DNA of 39,137 bases from Mesonia sp. K7 (lineage in GTDB: Bacteria > Bacteroidota > Bacteroidia > Flavobacteriales > Flavobacteriaceae), in contig NZ_QKQV01000018.1 of the NCBI RefSeq assembly GCF_003233725.1, positions 1 through 39,137 on the forward strand, written 5' to 3'. Of this stretch, positions 1 through 8,732 are shown piece by piece; the stretch's first letter is position 1, and every line of letters starts with the position of its first letter. The position numbers and the translations under genes are program-made. The notes below the pieces were generated by a model, which was given only the letters and a program-made list of their open reading frames with translations, was not told where the DNA came from and searched no databases.

Positions 1-54
1 AAATGCTTCGGAAAACTTACGTTGTTTCTTGATTAATTTTAAATTAGCTTTCAT
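1..54 (-). CDS. IS transposase OrfA, 5' fragment (cut by window edge)
   Basis: Only the first 18 codons are present: a Lys/Arg-rich start (MKANLKLIKKQRKFSEAF) typical of the small HTH OrfA of IS3-family transposases. The ATG is at 54-52 and the frame is open to the window edge. The same 54 bases occur in inverted orientation at 39084-39137. The fragment is too short to fix the IS family with certainty; the TG end of the terminal repeat agrees with IS3. Confidence 0.6.
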   Translation of the reverse strand, partial: MKANLKLIKKQRKFSEAF

Positions 55-95
55 ATAAATTGACTTTAGTGGTCAACCTATATCAGGGACGTACA
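1..95 (-). mobile_element. Terminal part of an insertion sequence (left copy)
   Basis: Bases 1-96 are the exact reverse complement of 39042-39137. Read on the minus strand the IS outer end begins TGTACGTCCCTGATATAG, contains the untranslated leader and then the transposase start. The IS body lies outside the window. Both copies point their transposase outward, so the window is the DNA between two inverted IS copies, or it stops at a collapsed repeat. The bases just inside the two ends do not match, so no target duplication can be shown. Confidence 0.85.
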
Positions 96-145
96 ACGAT
101 TAACTATTAACTATTCACCACTAACCATTAACTTTCAACTAAAGG

Positions 146-1234
146 CTACAGCCATTTCTTCCTTTTAAAATACCAAATCATGATAAAGAAAACGATAATC
201 ATAGCACCCCAAAGGTAAAAGTAGCCATATTTAAATTGCAGTTCGGGTATGTATTCAAAATTCATCCCGTAGATTCCAGCCATAAACGTAAGTGGAATAA
301 AAATACTCGCCATAATGGTCAAGACTTTCATCACTTCATTCATTTTGTTGCTAATGGTCGTCATATACATATCCATCAATCCCCAAATCATCTCTCGATA
401 AACCTCTATGTTTTCAGAAACCTGAATGATGTGGTCGTTTAAATCTTTGATGTAACTAAAGGTTTTGGGTTCAAAAAGCGGACTTTGTGTGTTTTCGATA
501 CGCGAGATCACTTCGCGTAGCGGATTGACTGCTTTTCGCATTTTGATGATCTCCCGTTTCATTTCCTGGATGTCTTGTGTGATGTCTTCACTGGAGTTTT
601 CAATAAAGAGGCTTTCCTCAAGATTTTCTACTTTTTCTCCTAAGTTTTCAATCACCAAAAAATAGTTATCGATGACAGCATCCAAAATGGCATACGTCAA
701 ATAATCTGCACCGGAATTACGAATACGGCCTTTAGCATTTTTTATCCTTTCGCGTAAGCCGTCAAAAACATCGCCATCGGCTTCCTGAAAAGTAAGCACA
801 TAGTTTTTACCCATTACCAAGCTCAAATGCTCTTTGACAAACTCTTGTTGGTCGTCAAAATAAATCATTTTAAAAACGATAAATAAGTAGTCTTCGTATT
901 CGTCTATTTTGGGGCGTTGTTGGGTATTGACAATATCTTCAATCAAGAGCGGGTGAAGGTTGTAGTGCTTCCCGAGTTTTTCGATTTCGCCCGTATTATT
1001 CAACCCATTGACGTTTATCCAGGTGATGTTTTCGATGTCTTTATAACCAAAAGCTTCTTCGACATCATTCACATGCTGCACCAGGATTTTGTCGGGGTCG
1101 TAGTCAAAAATTTCGAGTATGGTCTCTTGGTTGGATTTTTGCCCGACGTAGGTTACTTGTCCAGGCACTTGGTTCAGTGCCGTGTTTTTGACTTTCTGCT
1201 CTTTTTTCTTATGCTTTCGCTTTAGTTTTGCCAT
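146..1234 (-). CDS. corA: CorA-type magnesium/cobalt transporter
   Basis: A 362-aa protein of normal CorA length. It has a long charged, helical cytoplasmic N-terminal region, then two membrane helices at the C-terminus. The signature GMN motif (residues 323-325, context GIYGMNFEY) closes the first helix, and the protein ends in a basic tail (FKRKKWL). CorA forms pentameric Mg2+ channels in the inner membrane; Co2+ and Ni2+ can also pass. It starts 4 bp after the stop of the 136-aa gene upstream, so the two are probably one transcript. The call rests on the GMN motif plus topology. Confidence 0.95.
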   Translation of the reverse strand: MAKLKRKHKKKEQKVKNTALNQVPGQVTYVGQKSNQETILEIFDYDPDKILVQHVNDVEEAFGYKDIENITWINVNGLNNTGEIEKLGKHYNLHPLLIEDIVNTQQRPKIDEYEDYLFIVFKMIYFDDQQEFVKEHLSLVMGKNYVLTFQEADGDVFDGLRERIKNAKGRIRNSGADYLTYAILDAVIDNYFLVIENLGEKVENLEESLFIENSSEDITQDIQEMKREIIKMRKAVNPLREVISRIENTQSPLFEPKTFSYIKDLNDHIIQVSENIEVYREMIWGLMDMYMTTISNKMNEVMKVLTIMASIFIPLTFMAGIYGMNFEYIPELQFKYGYFYLWGAMIIVFFIMIWYFKRKKWL

Positions 1235-1238
1235 AGGC

Positions 1239-1649
1239 TTATGCGCAGGTTTTCTGAGGTTCCAAAAGTTGAATGTTGTCTAAAATTCTGTTCTTTACCA
1301 AATTCATCATACGTTTGTTGAGCGCCGAAGAATTCTGAATGTAAACCTGATATTCCTCTATGGTGAACTGTCCAATCACCATTCCTTTTAGACTGTTACG
1401 GAATTTCATGTCTTTCTGAATCGCATTTTCTACATACAAAAAACGTTTTTCTAGGCTTAGCGAATAAAAAACATTTTTATGTTTTTGAATATAATTTTTA
1501 AAAGCCTCAATCAATAAGTACTGTTGAAGCTTAATCACAGGGCGTAATGTAAGATTTTGAAATCTTTCGTCTGCACACATGTTTTTTTCAAAGTCAACCT
1601 CTTGAATTTCAGGTCTCAAAAGAAGTAAATGTTCATCTCTGTTTTCCAT
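1239..1649 (-). CDS. Conserved flavobacterial protein, function unknown (136 aa)
   Basis: A soluble, largely helical protein without signal peptide or membrane segment. The N-terminal pattern ENRDEHLLLLRPEI and the block DMKFRNSLKGMVIGQFT are what I recall of a short flavobacterial family that databases sometimes label 'glyoxalase'. I see no glyoxalase metal-ligand pattern here, so that label looks unsafe. It lies 4 bp upstream of corA on the same strand. A possible -7 element (TAATTTTA) lies at 1666-1673, close to the ATG. Confidence 0.7.
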   Translation of the reverse strand: MENRDEHLLLLRPEIQEVDFEKNMCADERFQNLTLRPVIKLQQYLLIEAFKNYIQKHKNVFYSLSLEKRFLYVENAIQKDMKFRNSLKGMVIGQFTIEEYQVYIQNSSALNKRMMNLVKNRILDNIQLLEPQKTCA

Positions 1650-1809
1650 AATAGTAAGGTTTTACTAAAATTACAAAACCTAACCGCTGGTTTTAAGCAG
1701 AAACAAAAGAGGTTATCAACTAGTTTTTCACAATTTTAAGAGAACGTTATCGGTTCCAAAATCTTCATATGGTAAAGATTTCTTAACTTTATTTTTCAAA
1801 TAAAAACTT

Positions 1810-3168
1810 ATGATGAGATCGATTAATCCTTATACAGGAGAGGAAATAGAAAAATTTAAACAAGACTCCAAAAGTGAGGTCAATAAAAAAATAAAAAAGG
1901 CAGACAAAGCTTTTGAATTTTGGCGCATGCTTTCTTTCGAAAAAAGAAAGCAATACATTCTAAAGGTTGCCAAAGTGCTAGCATCACAAAAAAATGATTT
2001 TGCCGCGGTAATTTCAAAAGAAATGGGAAAACCCATTACACAAGCTATCGCAGAAATAGAGAAATGTGTTTGGGTGTGTCAATACTATGCCGAAAATGCT
2101 AAAAAGCACCTCGCAAAAGAAAATATAAAAACCGACGCTGCTGAATCTTATATTACGTATGAGCCTTTAGGCGTTATTCTTGCGGTAATGCCCTGGAACT
2201 ATCCTTTTTGGCAAGTTTTTAGGTTTGCTATTCCTGCGCTTATGGCGGGAAACACCTGTGTTTTGAAACATGCCAGTAACGTCATGCGCAGCGCTTTAAA
2301 TATAGAGCAGGTGTTTAAAGATGCCGGTTTACCCGAAGGTTGCTTCGAAAACCTTCTGATTTCTAGTAAAAAAGTAGAACACGTGATTACCAATAAACGT
2401 ATCAAGGCGGTGACGCTTACGGGAAGTAAACCCGCAGGAAGCGAAGTGGCTGCGTTAGCTGGTCGAGAAATAAAGAAAACGGTGTTGGAATTGGGCGGTT
2501 CGAATGCGTTGTTGGTTTTTGAAGATTGCGATATCGATAAAACGGTGGATATTTGTGTGCAAGCAAGATTTCAAAACACTGGGCAAAGCTGTATTGCTGG
2601 CAAACGCTTGTTAGTTCACGACAGTATTTATTTGGAATTTATCGAAAAGTTTATCACCAAAGTCCGAGAACTGAAGAGTGGTGATCCTCTTGAAGAGGAT
2701 ACTTTTGTAGGGGTTATGGCAAAAAAAGAATTTGCCGAAAACTTAGAAAGCCAACTCAAAGCAAGCCTTAAAAAAGGAGGGAAGCTGGTTTTAGGCGGAA
2801 AGCGTAACAAAAGTTATTTTGAACCAACGGTAGTGATCGATGTCAAAAAGACATCGCCTATTTTTAAAGAAGAAACCTTTGGTCCGGTGATCGGAGTAAC
2901 GCCTTTTAAAAATGATATGGAAGCTATCGATTTACTCAATGCGACGAATTTTGGTTTAGGGGCAAGTATTTTCACCAAGGATTTAGCACGTGCCAAAGCG
3001 ATGATTCCCCATATTCAAGACGGAGCTGTTTTTATCAATGGACTGGTCAAAAGTGACCCACGTTTGCCTTTTGGCGGCACAAAAGAATCCGGTTACGGAC
3101 GTGAATTATCGGTCGCGGGAATACGTGAATTTGTGAATATAAAGACCGTAGTGATCCAGAAAGGCTAG
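1810..3168 (+). CDS. NAD(P)-dependent aldehyde dehydrogenase, succinate-semialdehyde type (Sad/GabD-like)
   Basis: A complete 452-aa aldehyde dehydrogenase. Visible landmarks: substrate/cofactor Asn in MPWNYPFWQ (N130), the nucleotide-loop motif VTLTGSKPAG (about 201-210), the general-base Glu in LELGGS (E227), the catalytic Cys in NTGQSCIAGKR (C261) and EETFGPV near the C-terminus. Length and opening (SINPYTGEEI) resemble E. coli Sad (YneI), which oxidises succinate semialdehyde. Two consecutive ATGs (1810, 1813) leave the exact start open. A possible -7 element TAACTTTA is at 1784-1791. Substrate is inferred from resemblance only. Confidence 0.9.
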   Translation: MMRSINPYTGEEIEKFKQDSKSEVNKKIKKADKAFEFWRMLSFEKRKQYILKVAKVLASQKNDFAAVISKEMGKPITQAIAEIEKCVWVCQYYAENAKKHLAKENIKTDAAESYITYEPLGVILAVMPWNYPFWQVFRFAIPALMAGNTCVLKHASNVMRSALNIEQVFKDAGLPEGCFENLLISSKKVEHVITNKRIKAVTLTGSKPAGSEVAALAGREIKKTVLELGGSNALLVFEDCDIDKTVDICVQARFQNTGQSCIAGKRLLVHDSIYLEFIEKFITKVRELKSGDPLEEDTFVGVMAKKEFAENLESQLKASLKKGGKLVLGGKRNKSYFEPTVVIDVKKTSPIFKEETFGPVIGVTPFKNDMEAIDLLNATNFGLGASIFTKDLARAKAMIPHIQDGAVFINGLVKSDPRLPFGGTKESGYGRELSVAGIREFVNIKTVVIQKG

Positions 3169-3193
3169 GGGTAAAAAAATTTAAAAAATAGAA

Positions 3194-3223
3194 TTGTATT
3201 ATTTAAAAGTATTAATATATTTG
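3194..3223 (+). promoter_or_regulatory. Promoter of tRNA-Arg (Bacteroidota type)
   Basis: A -33 TTG at 3194-3196 and a perfect TAnnTTTG -7 box (TATATTTG) at 3216-3223 are separated by 19 bp, the usual Bacteroidota spacing. The tRNA begins 17 bp after the -7 box. Confidence 0.75.
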
Positions 3224-3240
3224 CACTCGCTTAACGCAAT

Positions 3241-3314
3241 GGTCTCGTAGCTCAGCTGGATAGAGCATCTGCCTTCTAAGCAGACGGTCACAGGTTCGAA
3301 TCCTGTCGAGATCA
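3241..3314 (+). tRNA. tRNA-Arg (anticodon TCT)
   Basis: A 74-nt cloverleaf. The acceptor stem GGTCTCG pairs with CGAGATC (one G-U pair), the D-arm is TAGCTCAGCTGGATAGAG, the anticodon loop CTTCTAA gives TCT, and the T-arm is ACAGGTTCGAATCCTGT. The discriminator base is A and CCA is not encoded (the next bases are CGA). Codons read are AGA and perhaps AGG. Confidence 0.97.
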
Positions 3315-3325
3315 CGAATAAATTG

Positions 3326-3358
3326 AAAAGCAAGCTAAAATATAAAGCTTGCTTTTTT
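3326..3358 (+). terminator. Rho-independent terminator after tRNA-Arg
   Basis: The stem AAAAGCAAGC / GCTTGCTTTT is followed by a T run, starting 12 bp after the tRNA. Confidence 0.85.
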
Positions 3359-3381
3359 ATTTTAGCGGCTTTTCAATTTTT

Positions 3382-3526
3382 AAAGCGGAACGCTTTGGGA
3401 TCTTCAATCCTGTCTACAAAAATTTAGATACTTAAAAAGTAGTTACCAAACTTGTTTGAGTTTTTTTTTTGACGTTATTTTCAAAGCGAAACGCTTTGGG
3501 ATATCCAATCTTGACAAGGAAATTTA
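3382..3526. repeat. Two degenerate direct repeats with a small hairpin
   Basis: Copies at about 3382-3425 and 3483-3526 (period 101 bp) share AAAGCG-xAA-CGCTTTGGGAT, CAATC and TTG/CTGxC. Each contains the hairpin AAAGCG...CGCTTT. They fill the 290-bp gap between the tRNA and the next gene. No gene was seen there. Confidence 0.6.
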
Positions 3527-3603
3527 TTTTCCAAAAATTTTCTAGGTATACTATCTTCGTACCTACTATCTAGGAGGTAATTAAAATAATTTAAAAATAA
3601 ATA

Positions 3604-3948
3604 ATGGAAGAAAAACCATTACTATTTAAGAAAAAGGGATTTCCCACGATCAGAGTTTTTGATAAATATTTTGAAATTAAGGCAGTGGATTATTGGGAGT
3701 TTAGAGTATTTGAATATGCTCAGGTTAAGGACATCATCTATTATGATCCTAATAAAAAATGGTGGAATAAATTATATATTTTGACTTCTTTCACTGCTCA
3801 AATATTCGCTAAAGATGATCCGTGGATTTTAAAGGTTATAAAAGCTAATGGAGGAGATTGGGATTATAAAATTTCGCCTATATCAGATCCTTATTTTAGA
3901 AAAGTCATTGGGATTATAAAAAATAAAATCAATAAAGATTTGAAATAA
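3604..3948 (+). CDS. Hypothetical protein, 114 aa
   Basis: I do not recognise this family. It is soluble and rich in aromatic residues (many Trp, Tyr, Phe) with alternating hydrophobic pattern in the first 80 residues, which would suit a small beta-rich domain of PH-like shape, then a basic helical tail (KNKINKDLK). It stands alone between tRNA-Arg and the 4018-4047 terminator. Upstream is TATCTTCG (near 3551), a weak -7 candidate, and AGGAGG about 25 bp before the ATG, too distant for a standard ribosome site. Confidence 0.6.
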   Translation: MEEKPLLFKKKGFPTIRVFDKYFEIKAVDYWEFRVFEYAQVKDIIYYDPNKKWWNKLYILTSFTAQIFAKDDPWILKVIKANGGDWDYKISPISDPYFRKVIGIIKNKINKDLK

Positions 3949-4013
3949 TCATTTACTCTATCTAAATTCCTGTCATGCTATTTTAAGAATAGACATCAAT
4001 CAATTGATTAAAA

Positions 4014-4047
4014 GCAAAAAAAGCCAAACTATCCAGTTTGGCTTTTT
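4014..4047. terminator. Bidirectional terminator
   Basis: The hairpin AAAGCCAAAC / GTTTGGCTTT with a loop of six bases has A and T runs on both sides. It lies between the convergent 114-aa gene (+) and the 1195-aa gene (-), and can serve both. Confidence 0.9.
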
Positions 4048-4066
4048 ATAAAATACTATTTAAAGT

Positions 4067-7000
4067 TTAGAACCTAAACCCAACCGAAAATAGTACGCGT
4101 TGGTCTTCATCACTTACATAATACCCGATATTGGCCGTTAAGGCATTAAAACCATTGACGAATACCGAACCACCGTAACTCGTATGCCATTTTTCGGAAT
4201 TGTCGTTATCCAACCAGACTCTACCGTAGTCAAAACCTCCGGTAACCCCCAGTCTGATGGGGACAAAATTGGTTTTAAATTTGGTTAATCCGACCCGTAG
4301 GTCCGTGGTTTGATAAAAAGAAGTTTCTCCTAAAAAGCGGTCATTTCTAAAACCTCTTAAACTTTGGTTGCCACCCACGGTAGCCGCGTGGTAAAATTCG
4401 TATTGGTCCCCAATGATAAAATCTGCCTCCGCTTTGGTTGCTATTACCGCCGCGCCACTTTCGTGGATCGGGTAGATAAAGGACACTAGTGGATTTACAT
4501 AAGCAAATTGGTTATCAAACTCGCTATCGATCGTACTTTTATAGCCTCCGTTGATCCCTAATTCAATTCCTCTTCTGGGGTAAGCAATTAAAGTACCCTT
4601 GTTGTTATAGTTCAACCCAACTTCACCACCCGCATAAATTTGATGGCGGTAGACATCGTTGGTGCCGATCGGCAATTCGTCGATCAATTGGTTGTTATCA
4701 CTTTCGTTAAGCTCAAAACTTTCGATAAGCGGCTTGACATAAAAAGAAAGATTCGGATTGTTTTTATACATCAGGGAAGGAGCAAAGGACCACTGTTGCA
4801 TTTCTACACGGTTATAGTCCCTATCAATATCGTTGTCATATTCGGTTTCATTACCGACCCCAAAATAGTTAAGAGCATAGCTTTCATTAGTGATTCTGGC
4901 TTCAATCCCAAAATTCCAATTATTGAAAAAGTGGGCAAACTCTCCAAAATAGTTCAATTCCAAACCGTTTGTTGCGGAGTAGTAATTCAAGGAGGTGGTA
5001 TGTTGTATGGAAAAAGGATTTCTTACCAAGCCATATTTGGTCCATACATGGGTCAAACCCGCTTTAAAACCAGCGTCAGGATCGGATCCTACCACAGGTA
5101 AAAATGAACTGGTGGTAAAAGTTTTCTTGGTGTAATTATAGTTATTGGTATCGTAATCGTCGGTTAAGCGTTTTATACCTACATTTTTAAAAGTATTGTC
5201 TTTCGAAACGTAATCATACACGCGGGTCTTAGTAGTTCTATCAAAATCGTAAATATCATTTTCTTCACCCCCTAGTATTTTGAGTTTTATAAGTCGATTG
5301 CCATCTCCTGAAATTTTAAACGTATCATCTCCATCGAGCCCATATACCCATACTTCTTTGGTTTGATCTTTGGAATACACTACGCTTCTGACCATTTCAT
5401 CGTCCTCTAAGATTTCGATACGGGTCACTCCGTTATCCTCTCGAGTAATGTTAAAGGTATTGTCTTCGTTGGTTCCAACAATTACTTCGTGCTTCTTGAA
5501 ATACTCAAAATAATCCCTAGTGATGTCCACGAGATTTTTTCTACGTTCTCGTAAGGTCACTTTGATCTGCTCAATGGTTTCATCTTGTGCGTCTGCAGGT
5601 AAATTTTCACGGAAAGAACGTTCGATTACTTCATCGGTGATTTGGGCTTGGACATATTTTGCTTCCCTTTCCCAATCTTCCCAAGTGGCTTCGTTGATAA
5701 ACAATTTATCAATCGGATAACCGGCATCGTTAAACCATTTGGTGCTTTTAACTGTAGGCTCGTAGGTTTGCATCACTCTCAACGCAGGAACACCTATTTT
5801 TAGGAGACCTACCATAAACCCATCGTACTTGGAGTAGGGTTGATCGCGGTCTCTAGGGATGGCTTTGTATACTTTTTTGCCATCTTCTTCAAACTCAGCC
5901 CAACGCCACTGGTCTTGGTGTCGGTCCCAATCACCCACCAACATATCAAAGATACGCGCTCGTATGTAAGTGCTTTCATCAATCTTGACATCTTTGTCAT
6001 CCTGAAATTTGAGGATCATATCTTTGGTGCTCAAGATATCATCTGCATTTCCAAAAATCTCTAAATCTTTGTTTTCGTCTCCCACATGGGCTTCAAACAT
6101 ATAGAGTTTATCCCCATAATCTTCATTAAACACCCCTAAGTTCTTCTGTTTAGGAACATAAAAGATTTTGGGTTTGGCGTGGTAGATGTCTACTTGATCC
6201 AACAGGTCATTGATCGAATATGTCGCATAGGGGTGAGCCGTGGTGTAATAATCCTTGACCAAATCTTCGGCAATGGTGTTTTGCATATAATCGATCACAT
6301 AGTGATCCTTGATACTCGCCTGGATAAAACGCACGGCACTTTTCTCTAACTCTCTAATGGTATACTCGTGATCGTTCTCGTCTCTTAGTCTAAGTGATCG
6401 TGATTGTTTTCCGCCGCCTTCTGTAATCGCCACAGGATTGTTCGGTAGATCGTCTAAGAACAATACTGGAACTTCAATTTTCTTGCTGTAGACCTCCCGA
6501 TAATGATCTCCCCAAAGCAACTTGTACAGTCCACTTTTATCGGTTTCTTCTTCGGTATACACAGAAGCTTTGATGGTGGGACCATACGTACTTTTATCTT
6601 GCCAATCGACCTCATCAATCGTGATCCTTTTGCTTTTGATATTTTTAGAAAAAGACAATCGGAATTGATTATTGTCTTCCAGCGTATAAAAATCTACTTT
6701 AGAACTCCCATCCTTATAAGCGGTGAGTTTGGAGAACCCGTTTTTCTTGCTCGCATAATGCCCTTTATCTTCTTTGGCACGAGCCCCTTTAATCTTATGG
6801 CTAGCCCCACTAATGATTTGAGGTACCCCATCGTCATCTAAGTATTGTAGGTTACGATGATTTCCAGAAACAAAAATAACATCGTTAAACTGTTCCGCTA
6901 AGGTCTCTAACTGCCCTATTAACTCCTGCATTTTTGTGCTATAATAATCCTGACTTGAAAAGCCACCCATACGACCGATAAATCCTTTTTTATTATTACT

Positions 7001-7654
7001 CAAGACTGGGTGGTGTATGGCCACGATGATAGTCTTGTTTTGTTCATCTTTCAATTCGTCCTTAAACTGGGCGATAAAATCCTTTCTCGTTTTGATCTCA
7101 CATTTGTTATTGATATAAGGGTGGTCATCCCAATCTTCGAGATACCATTGCGAGTCGACCATTACGAGCTCCACCTGATCACTTAAAGTCTCCCGTTCAA
7201 TCGGGCAACCGTCGTTGGGCCAAAATTTAGCTTCGCTATTGTCCTGAAGGTAAGATTCTAAATCGTCTATACTTTTATGACCTTTTGCATTCCACTCATT
7301 TTTACCGGGTATAAAAATGATTTTTCCTTTATAGCCTTTTAAGGGTTCTAAGAGGCTTTCCTTTAAGAATTTTTCTTCGTTTTCTCGACCATTATCCTTA
7401 TCGGGATAACCTACCTTTCGGGTAAGGTTCCCTAAAACAACAACGGTAGAACTGTCTTGGCCTTCTTTAGAAAACTCTAAAATTTTTCCAAGTACTTGAT
7501 CACTCACAGAATTTTTTTCTACACCAGTATTGGCCGTGAAGTAAATGGTGTGTGACACCTCTTTTTCTTCTTGTGCAAAAGCAAAAGCGGTCAATAAAAA
7601 ACTTAAAATTAGGGGAAGGAAATTTTTTGATCTTGGGTAAATTAGATGCGTCAT
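4067..7654 (-). CDS. Secreted fusion: degenerate metallophosphoesterase, kinase-like middle domain, outer-membrane beta-barrel
   Basis: 1195 aa. Residues 1-27 look like a signal peptide (cut after FAFAQ). Residues about 35-325 align with the metallophosphoesterase found in this family, but the metal sites are mostly gone: ANTG (41-44) where GDxG is expected, GNL (75-77) for GDN, GKNEW (117-121) for GNHDW, SGNHR (263-267) for GHxH; only HHP (214-216) remains. Residues about 400-660 carry GGGKQSRSLRLRD (413-425), VGDWDRHQDQW (573-583) and IPRDRDQ (599-605), reminiscent of the catalytic loop and metal Asp of HipA/FAM20-type kinases. From about 880 to the terminal Phe (SVGFRF) it is an Omp85/BamA-like barrel. 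Activity is unknown. No partner gene is adjacent. Confidence 0.85.
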   Translation of the reverse strand: MTHLIYPRSKNFLPLILSFLLTAFAFAQEEKEVSHTIYFTANTGVEKNSVSDQVLGKILEFSKEGQDSSTVVVLGNLTRKVGYPDKDNGRENEEKFLKESLLEPLKGYKGKIIFIPGKNEWNAKGHKSIDDLESYLQDNSEAKFWPNDGCPIERETLSDQVELVMVDSQWYLEDWDDHPYINNKCEIKTRKDFIAQFKDELKDEQNKTIIVAIHHPVLSNNKKGFIGRMGGFSSQDYYSTKMQELIGQLETLAEQFNDVIFVSGNHRNLQYLDDDGVPQIISGASHKIKGARAKEDKGHYASKKNGFSKLTAYKDGSSKVDFYTLEDNNQFRLSFSKNIKSKRITIDEVDWQDKSTYGPTIKASVYTEEETDKSGLYKLLWGDHYREVYSKKIEVPVLFLDDLPNNPVAITEGGGKQSRSLRLRDENDHEYTIRELEKSAVRFIQASIKDHYVIDYMQNTIAEDLVKDYYTTAHPYATYSINDLLDQVDIYHAKPKIFYVPKQKNLGVFNEDYGDKLYMFEAHVGDENKDLEIFGNADDILSTKDMILKFQDDKDVKIDESTYIRARIFDMLVGDWDRHQDQWRWAEFEEDGKKVYKAIPRDRDQPYSKYDGFMVGLLKIGVPALRVMQTYEPTVKSTKWFNDAGYPIDKLFINEATWEDWEREAKYVQAQITDEVIERSFRENLPADAQDETIEQIKVTLRERRKNLVDITRDYFEYFKKHEVIVGTNEDNTFNITREDNGVTRIEILEDDEMVRSVVYSKDQTKEVWVYGLDGDDTFKISGDGNRLIKLKILGGEENDIYDFDRTTKTRVYDYVSKDNTFKNVGIKRLTDDYDTNNYNYTKKTFTTSSFLPVVGSDPDAGFKAGLTHVWTKYGLVRNPFSIQHTTSLNYYSATNGLELNYFGEFAHFFNNWNFGIEARITNESYALNYFGVGNETEYDNDIDRDYNRVEMQQWSFAPSLMYKNNPNLSFYVKPLIESFELNESDNNQLIDELPIGTNDVYRHQIYAGGEVGLNYNNKGTLIAYPRRGIELGINGGYKSTIDSEFDNQFAYVNPLVSFIYPIHESGAAVIATKAEADFIIGDQYEFYHAATVGGNQSLRGFRNDRFLGETSFYQTTDLRVGLTKFKTNFVPIRLGVTGGFDYGRVWLDNDNSEKWHTSYGGSVFVNGFNALTANIGYYVSDEDQRVLFSVGFRF

Positions 7655-7789
7655 ATGATGGTTAAATATTAGTTTATTACGTAAAGGTTAGAAAAAAATG
7701 TGAATAGTAAATTTTTTTTAACGCTTTGTTATAATACTTTAAAATACTTTTTGAAACTTTAACATTTACCTCACAACCCCATATAGATA

Positions 7790-8731
7790 CTAATCTTTAT
7801 TCCATAAACTATCTACAAAATAATGTTTACAATCCTTGAAATTTTCTTTGACCTGAAAGCCTGTTTTTTGCGCCATGGTTTCAATTTCCGAAAGACTATA
7901 CTTTTTGGATATTTCGGTCCAAATCAATTCATTTTGTTGAAAACGAATCCCCTTGTTTAACTTTTTAAAGGTAACGATTTGTTCTTTCAGGCTTACGATA
8001 TAACTTTTTACTTTTCCGTCGTCAGGATTATAATGGCAATAAAAATCAAAATCATCCAGTTGGAAATCTGCACCTAGCTCTCGATTCATGCGGATCAATA
8101 AATTCATATTGAAGCGTTTGGTAATCCCATGTGGGTCGTCATAGGCATTTTGTATCGTCCGCGGATTCTTCCGTAAATCGATACCGATGAGCAATTTGTC
8201 ATCCGTTTTCATATTTTGATTGAAAAGCCTTAACAATTCTAAGGCATCTTCTTTGAGGTAGTTGCCAATATTACTTCCTAAAAACAGCAATAGGCTAGGC
8301 CATTGGCTGTCGTTATTTTGTTGGAGGATTTCAAAATAATCGCCTACTTTGGGCTCAATCATGATGCCAGGAAGTTTTCTTTTGAGCTTCTCGACCAATA
8401 TGTCCATCGCTTCTTGTGAAATATCAATCGGGATATAATTGAATTGAATGCTACTTTTTGTAAGGTACTCTAAAAGTTTAAAGGTTTTAAAACCATCGCC
8501 TGCGCCCAATTCAATAATGTTAAAAGGTCGATTGAATGCTAGTGCCTCAGTAATTTGTTTCGCTTGTAAAGATAGGATTTCAAATTCGCTATCGGTGAGG
8601 TAATATTCAGGCATGTTCATAATTTCCTGAAAGATCCTGCTACCGTTATCGTCATAAAAATATTTAGAGGAAAGATGTTTTTCAGCAGCGGTGAGCCCAT
8701 CTATCACATCCTTTGCAAAAGTGTGGTTCAT
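7790..8731 (-). CDS. egtD: L-histidine N-alpha-methyltransferase EgtD
   Basis: A 313-aa SAM-dependent methyltransferase of the EgtD family. It begins with the typical FAKDVIDGLTAAEKHLSSKYFYDDNGSRIFQEI segment region (residues 4-35) and PEYYLTDSE; the SAM-binding motif is IIELGAGDGFKT (about 97-108). It trimethylates histidine to hercynine, the first step of ergothioneine synthesis. The ATG lies one base after the egtB stop, so the pair is translationally linked. The length fits the family. Confidence 0.95.
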   Translation of the reverse strand: MNHTFAKDVIDGLTAAEKHLSSKYFYDDNGSRIFQEIMNMPEYYLTDSEFEILSLQAKQITEALAFNRPFNIIELGAGDGFKTFKLLEYLTKSSIQFNYIPIDISQEAMDILVEKLKRKLPGIMIEPKVGDYFEILQQNNDSQWPSLLLFLGSNIGNYLKEDALELLRLFNQNMKTDDKLLIGIDLRKNPRTIQNAYDDPHGITKRFNMNLLIRMNRELGADFQLDDFDFYCHYNPDDGKVKSYIVSLKEQIVTFKKLNKGIRFQQNELIWTEISKKYSLSEIETMAQKTGFQVKENFKDCKHYFVDSLWNKD

Positions 8732-8732
8732 A

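Noticed and set aside
1239-1649. 'Glyoxalase' as name for the 136-aa protein
   Set aside because: No metal-ligand pattern or beta-alpha-beta-beta-beta layout visible; the name seems inherited.
4640-5101. 153-aa plus-strand frame
   Set aside because: Shadow of the barrel part of the 1195-aa gene; composition unlike a real protein.
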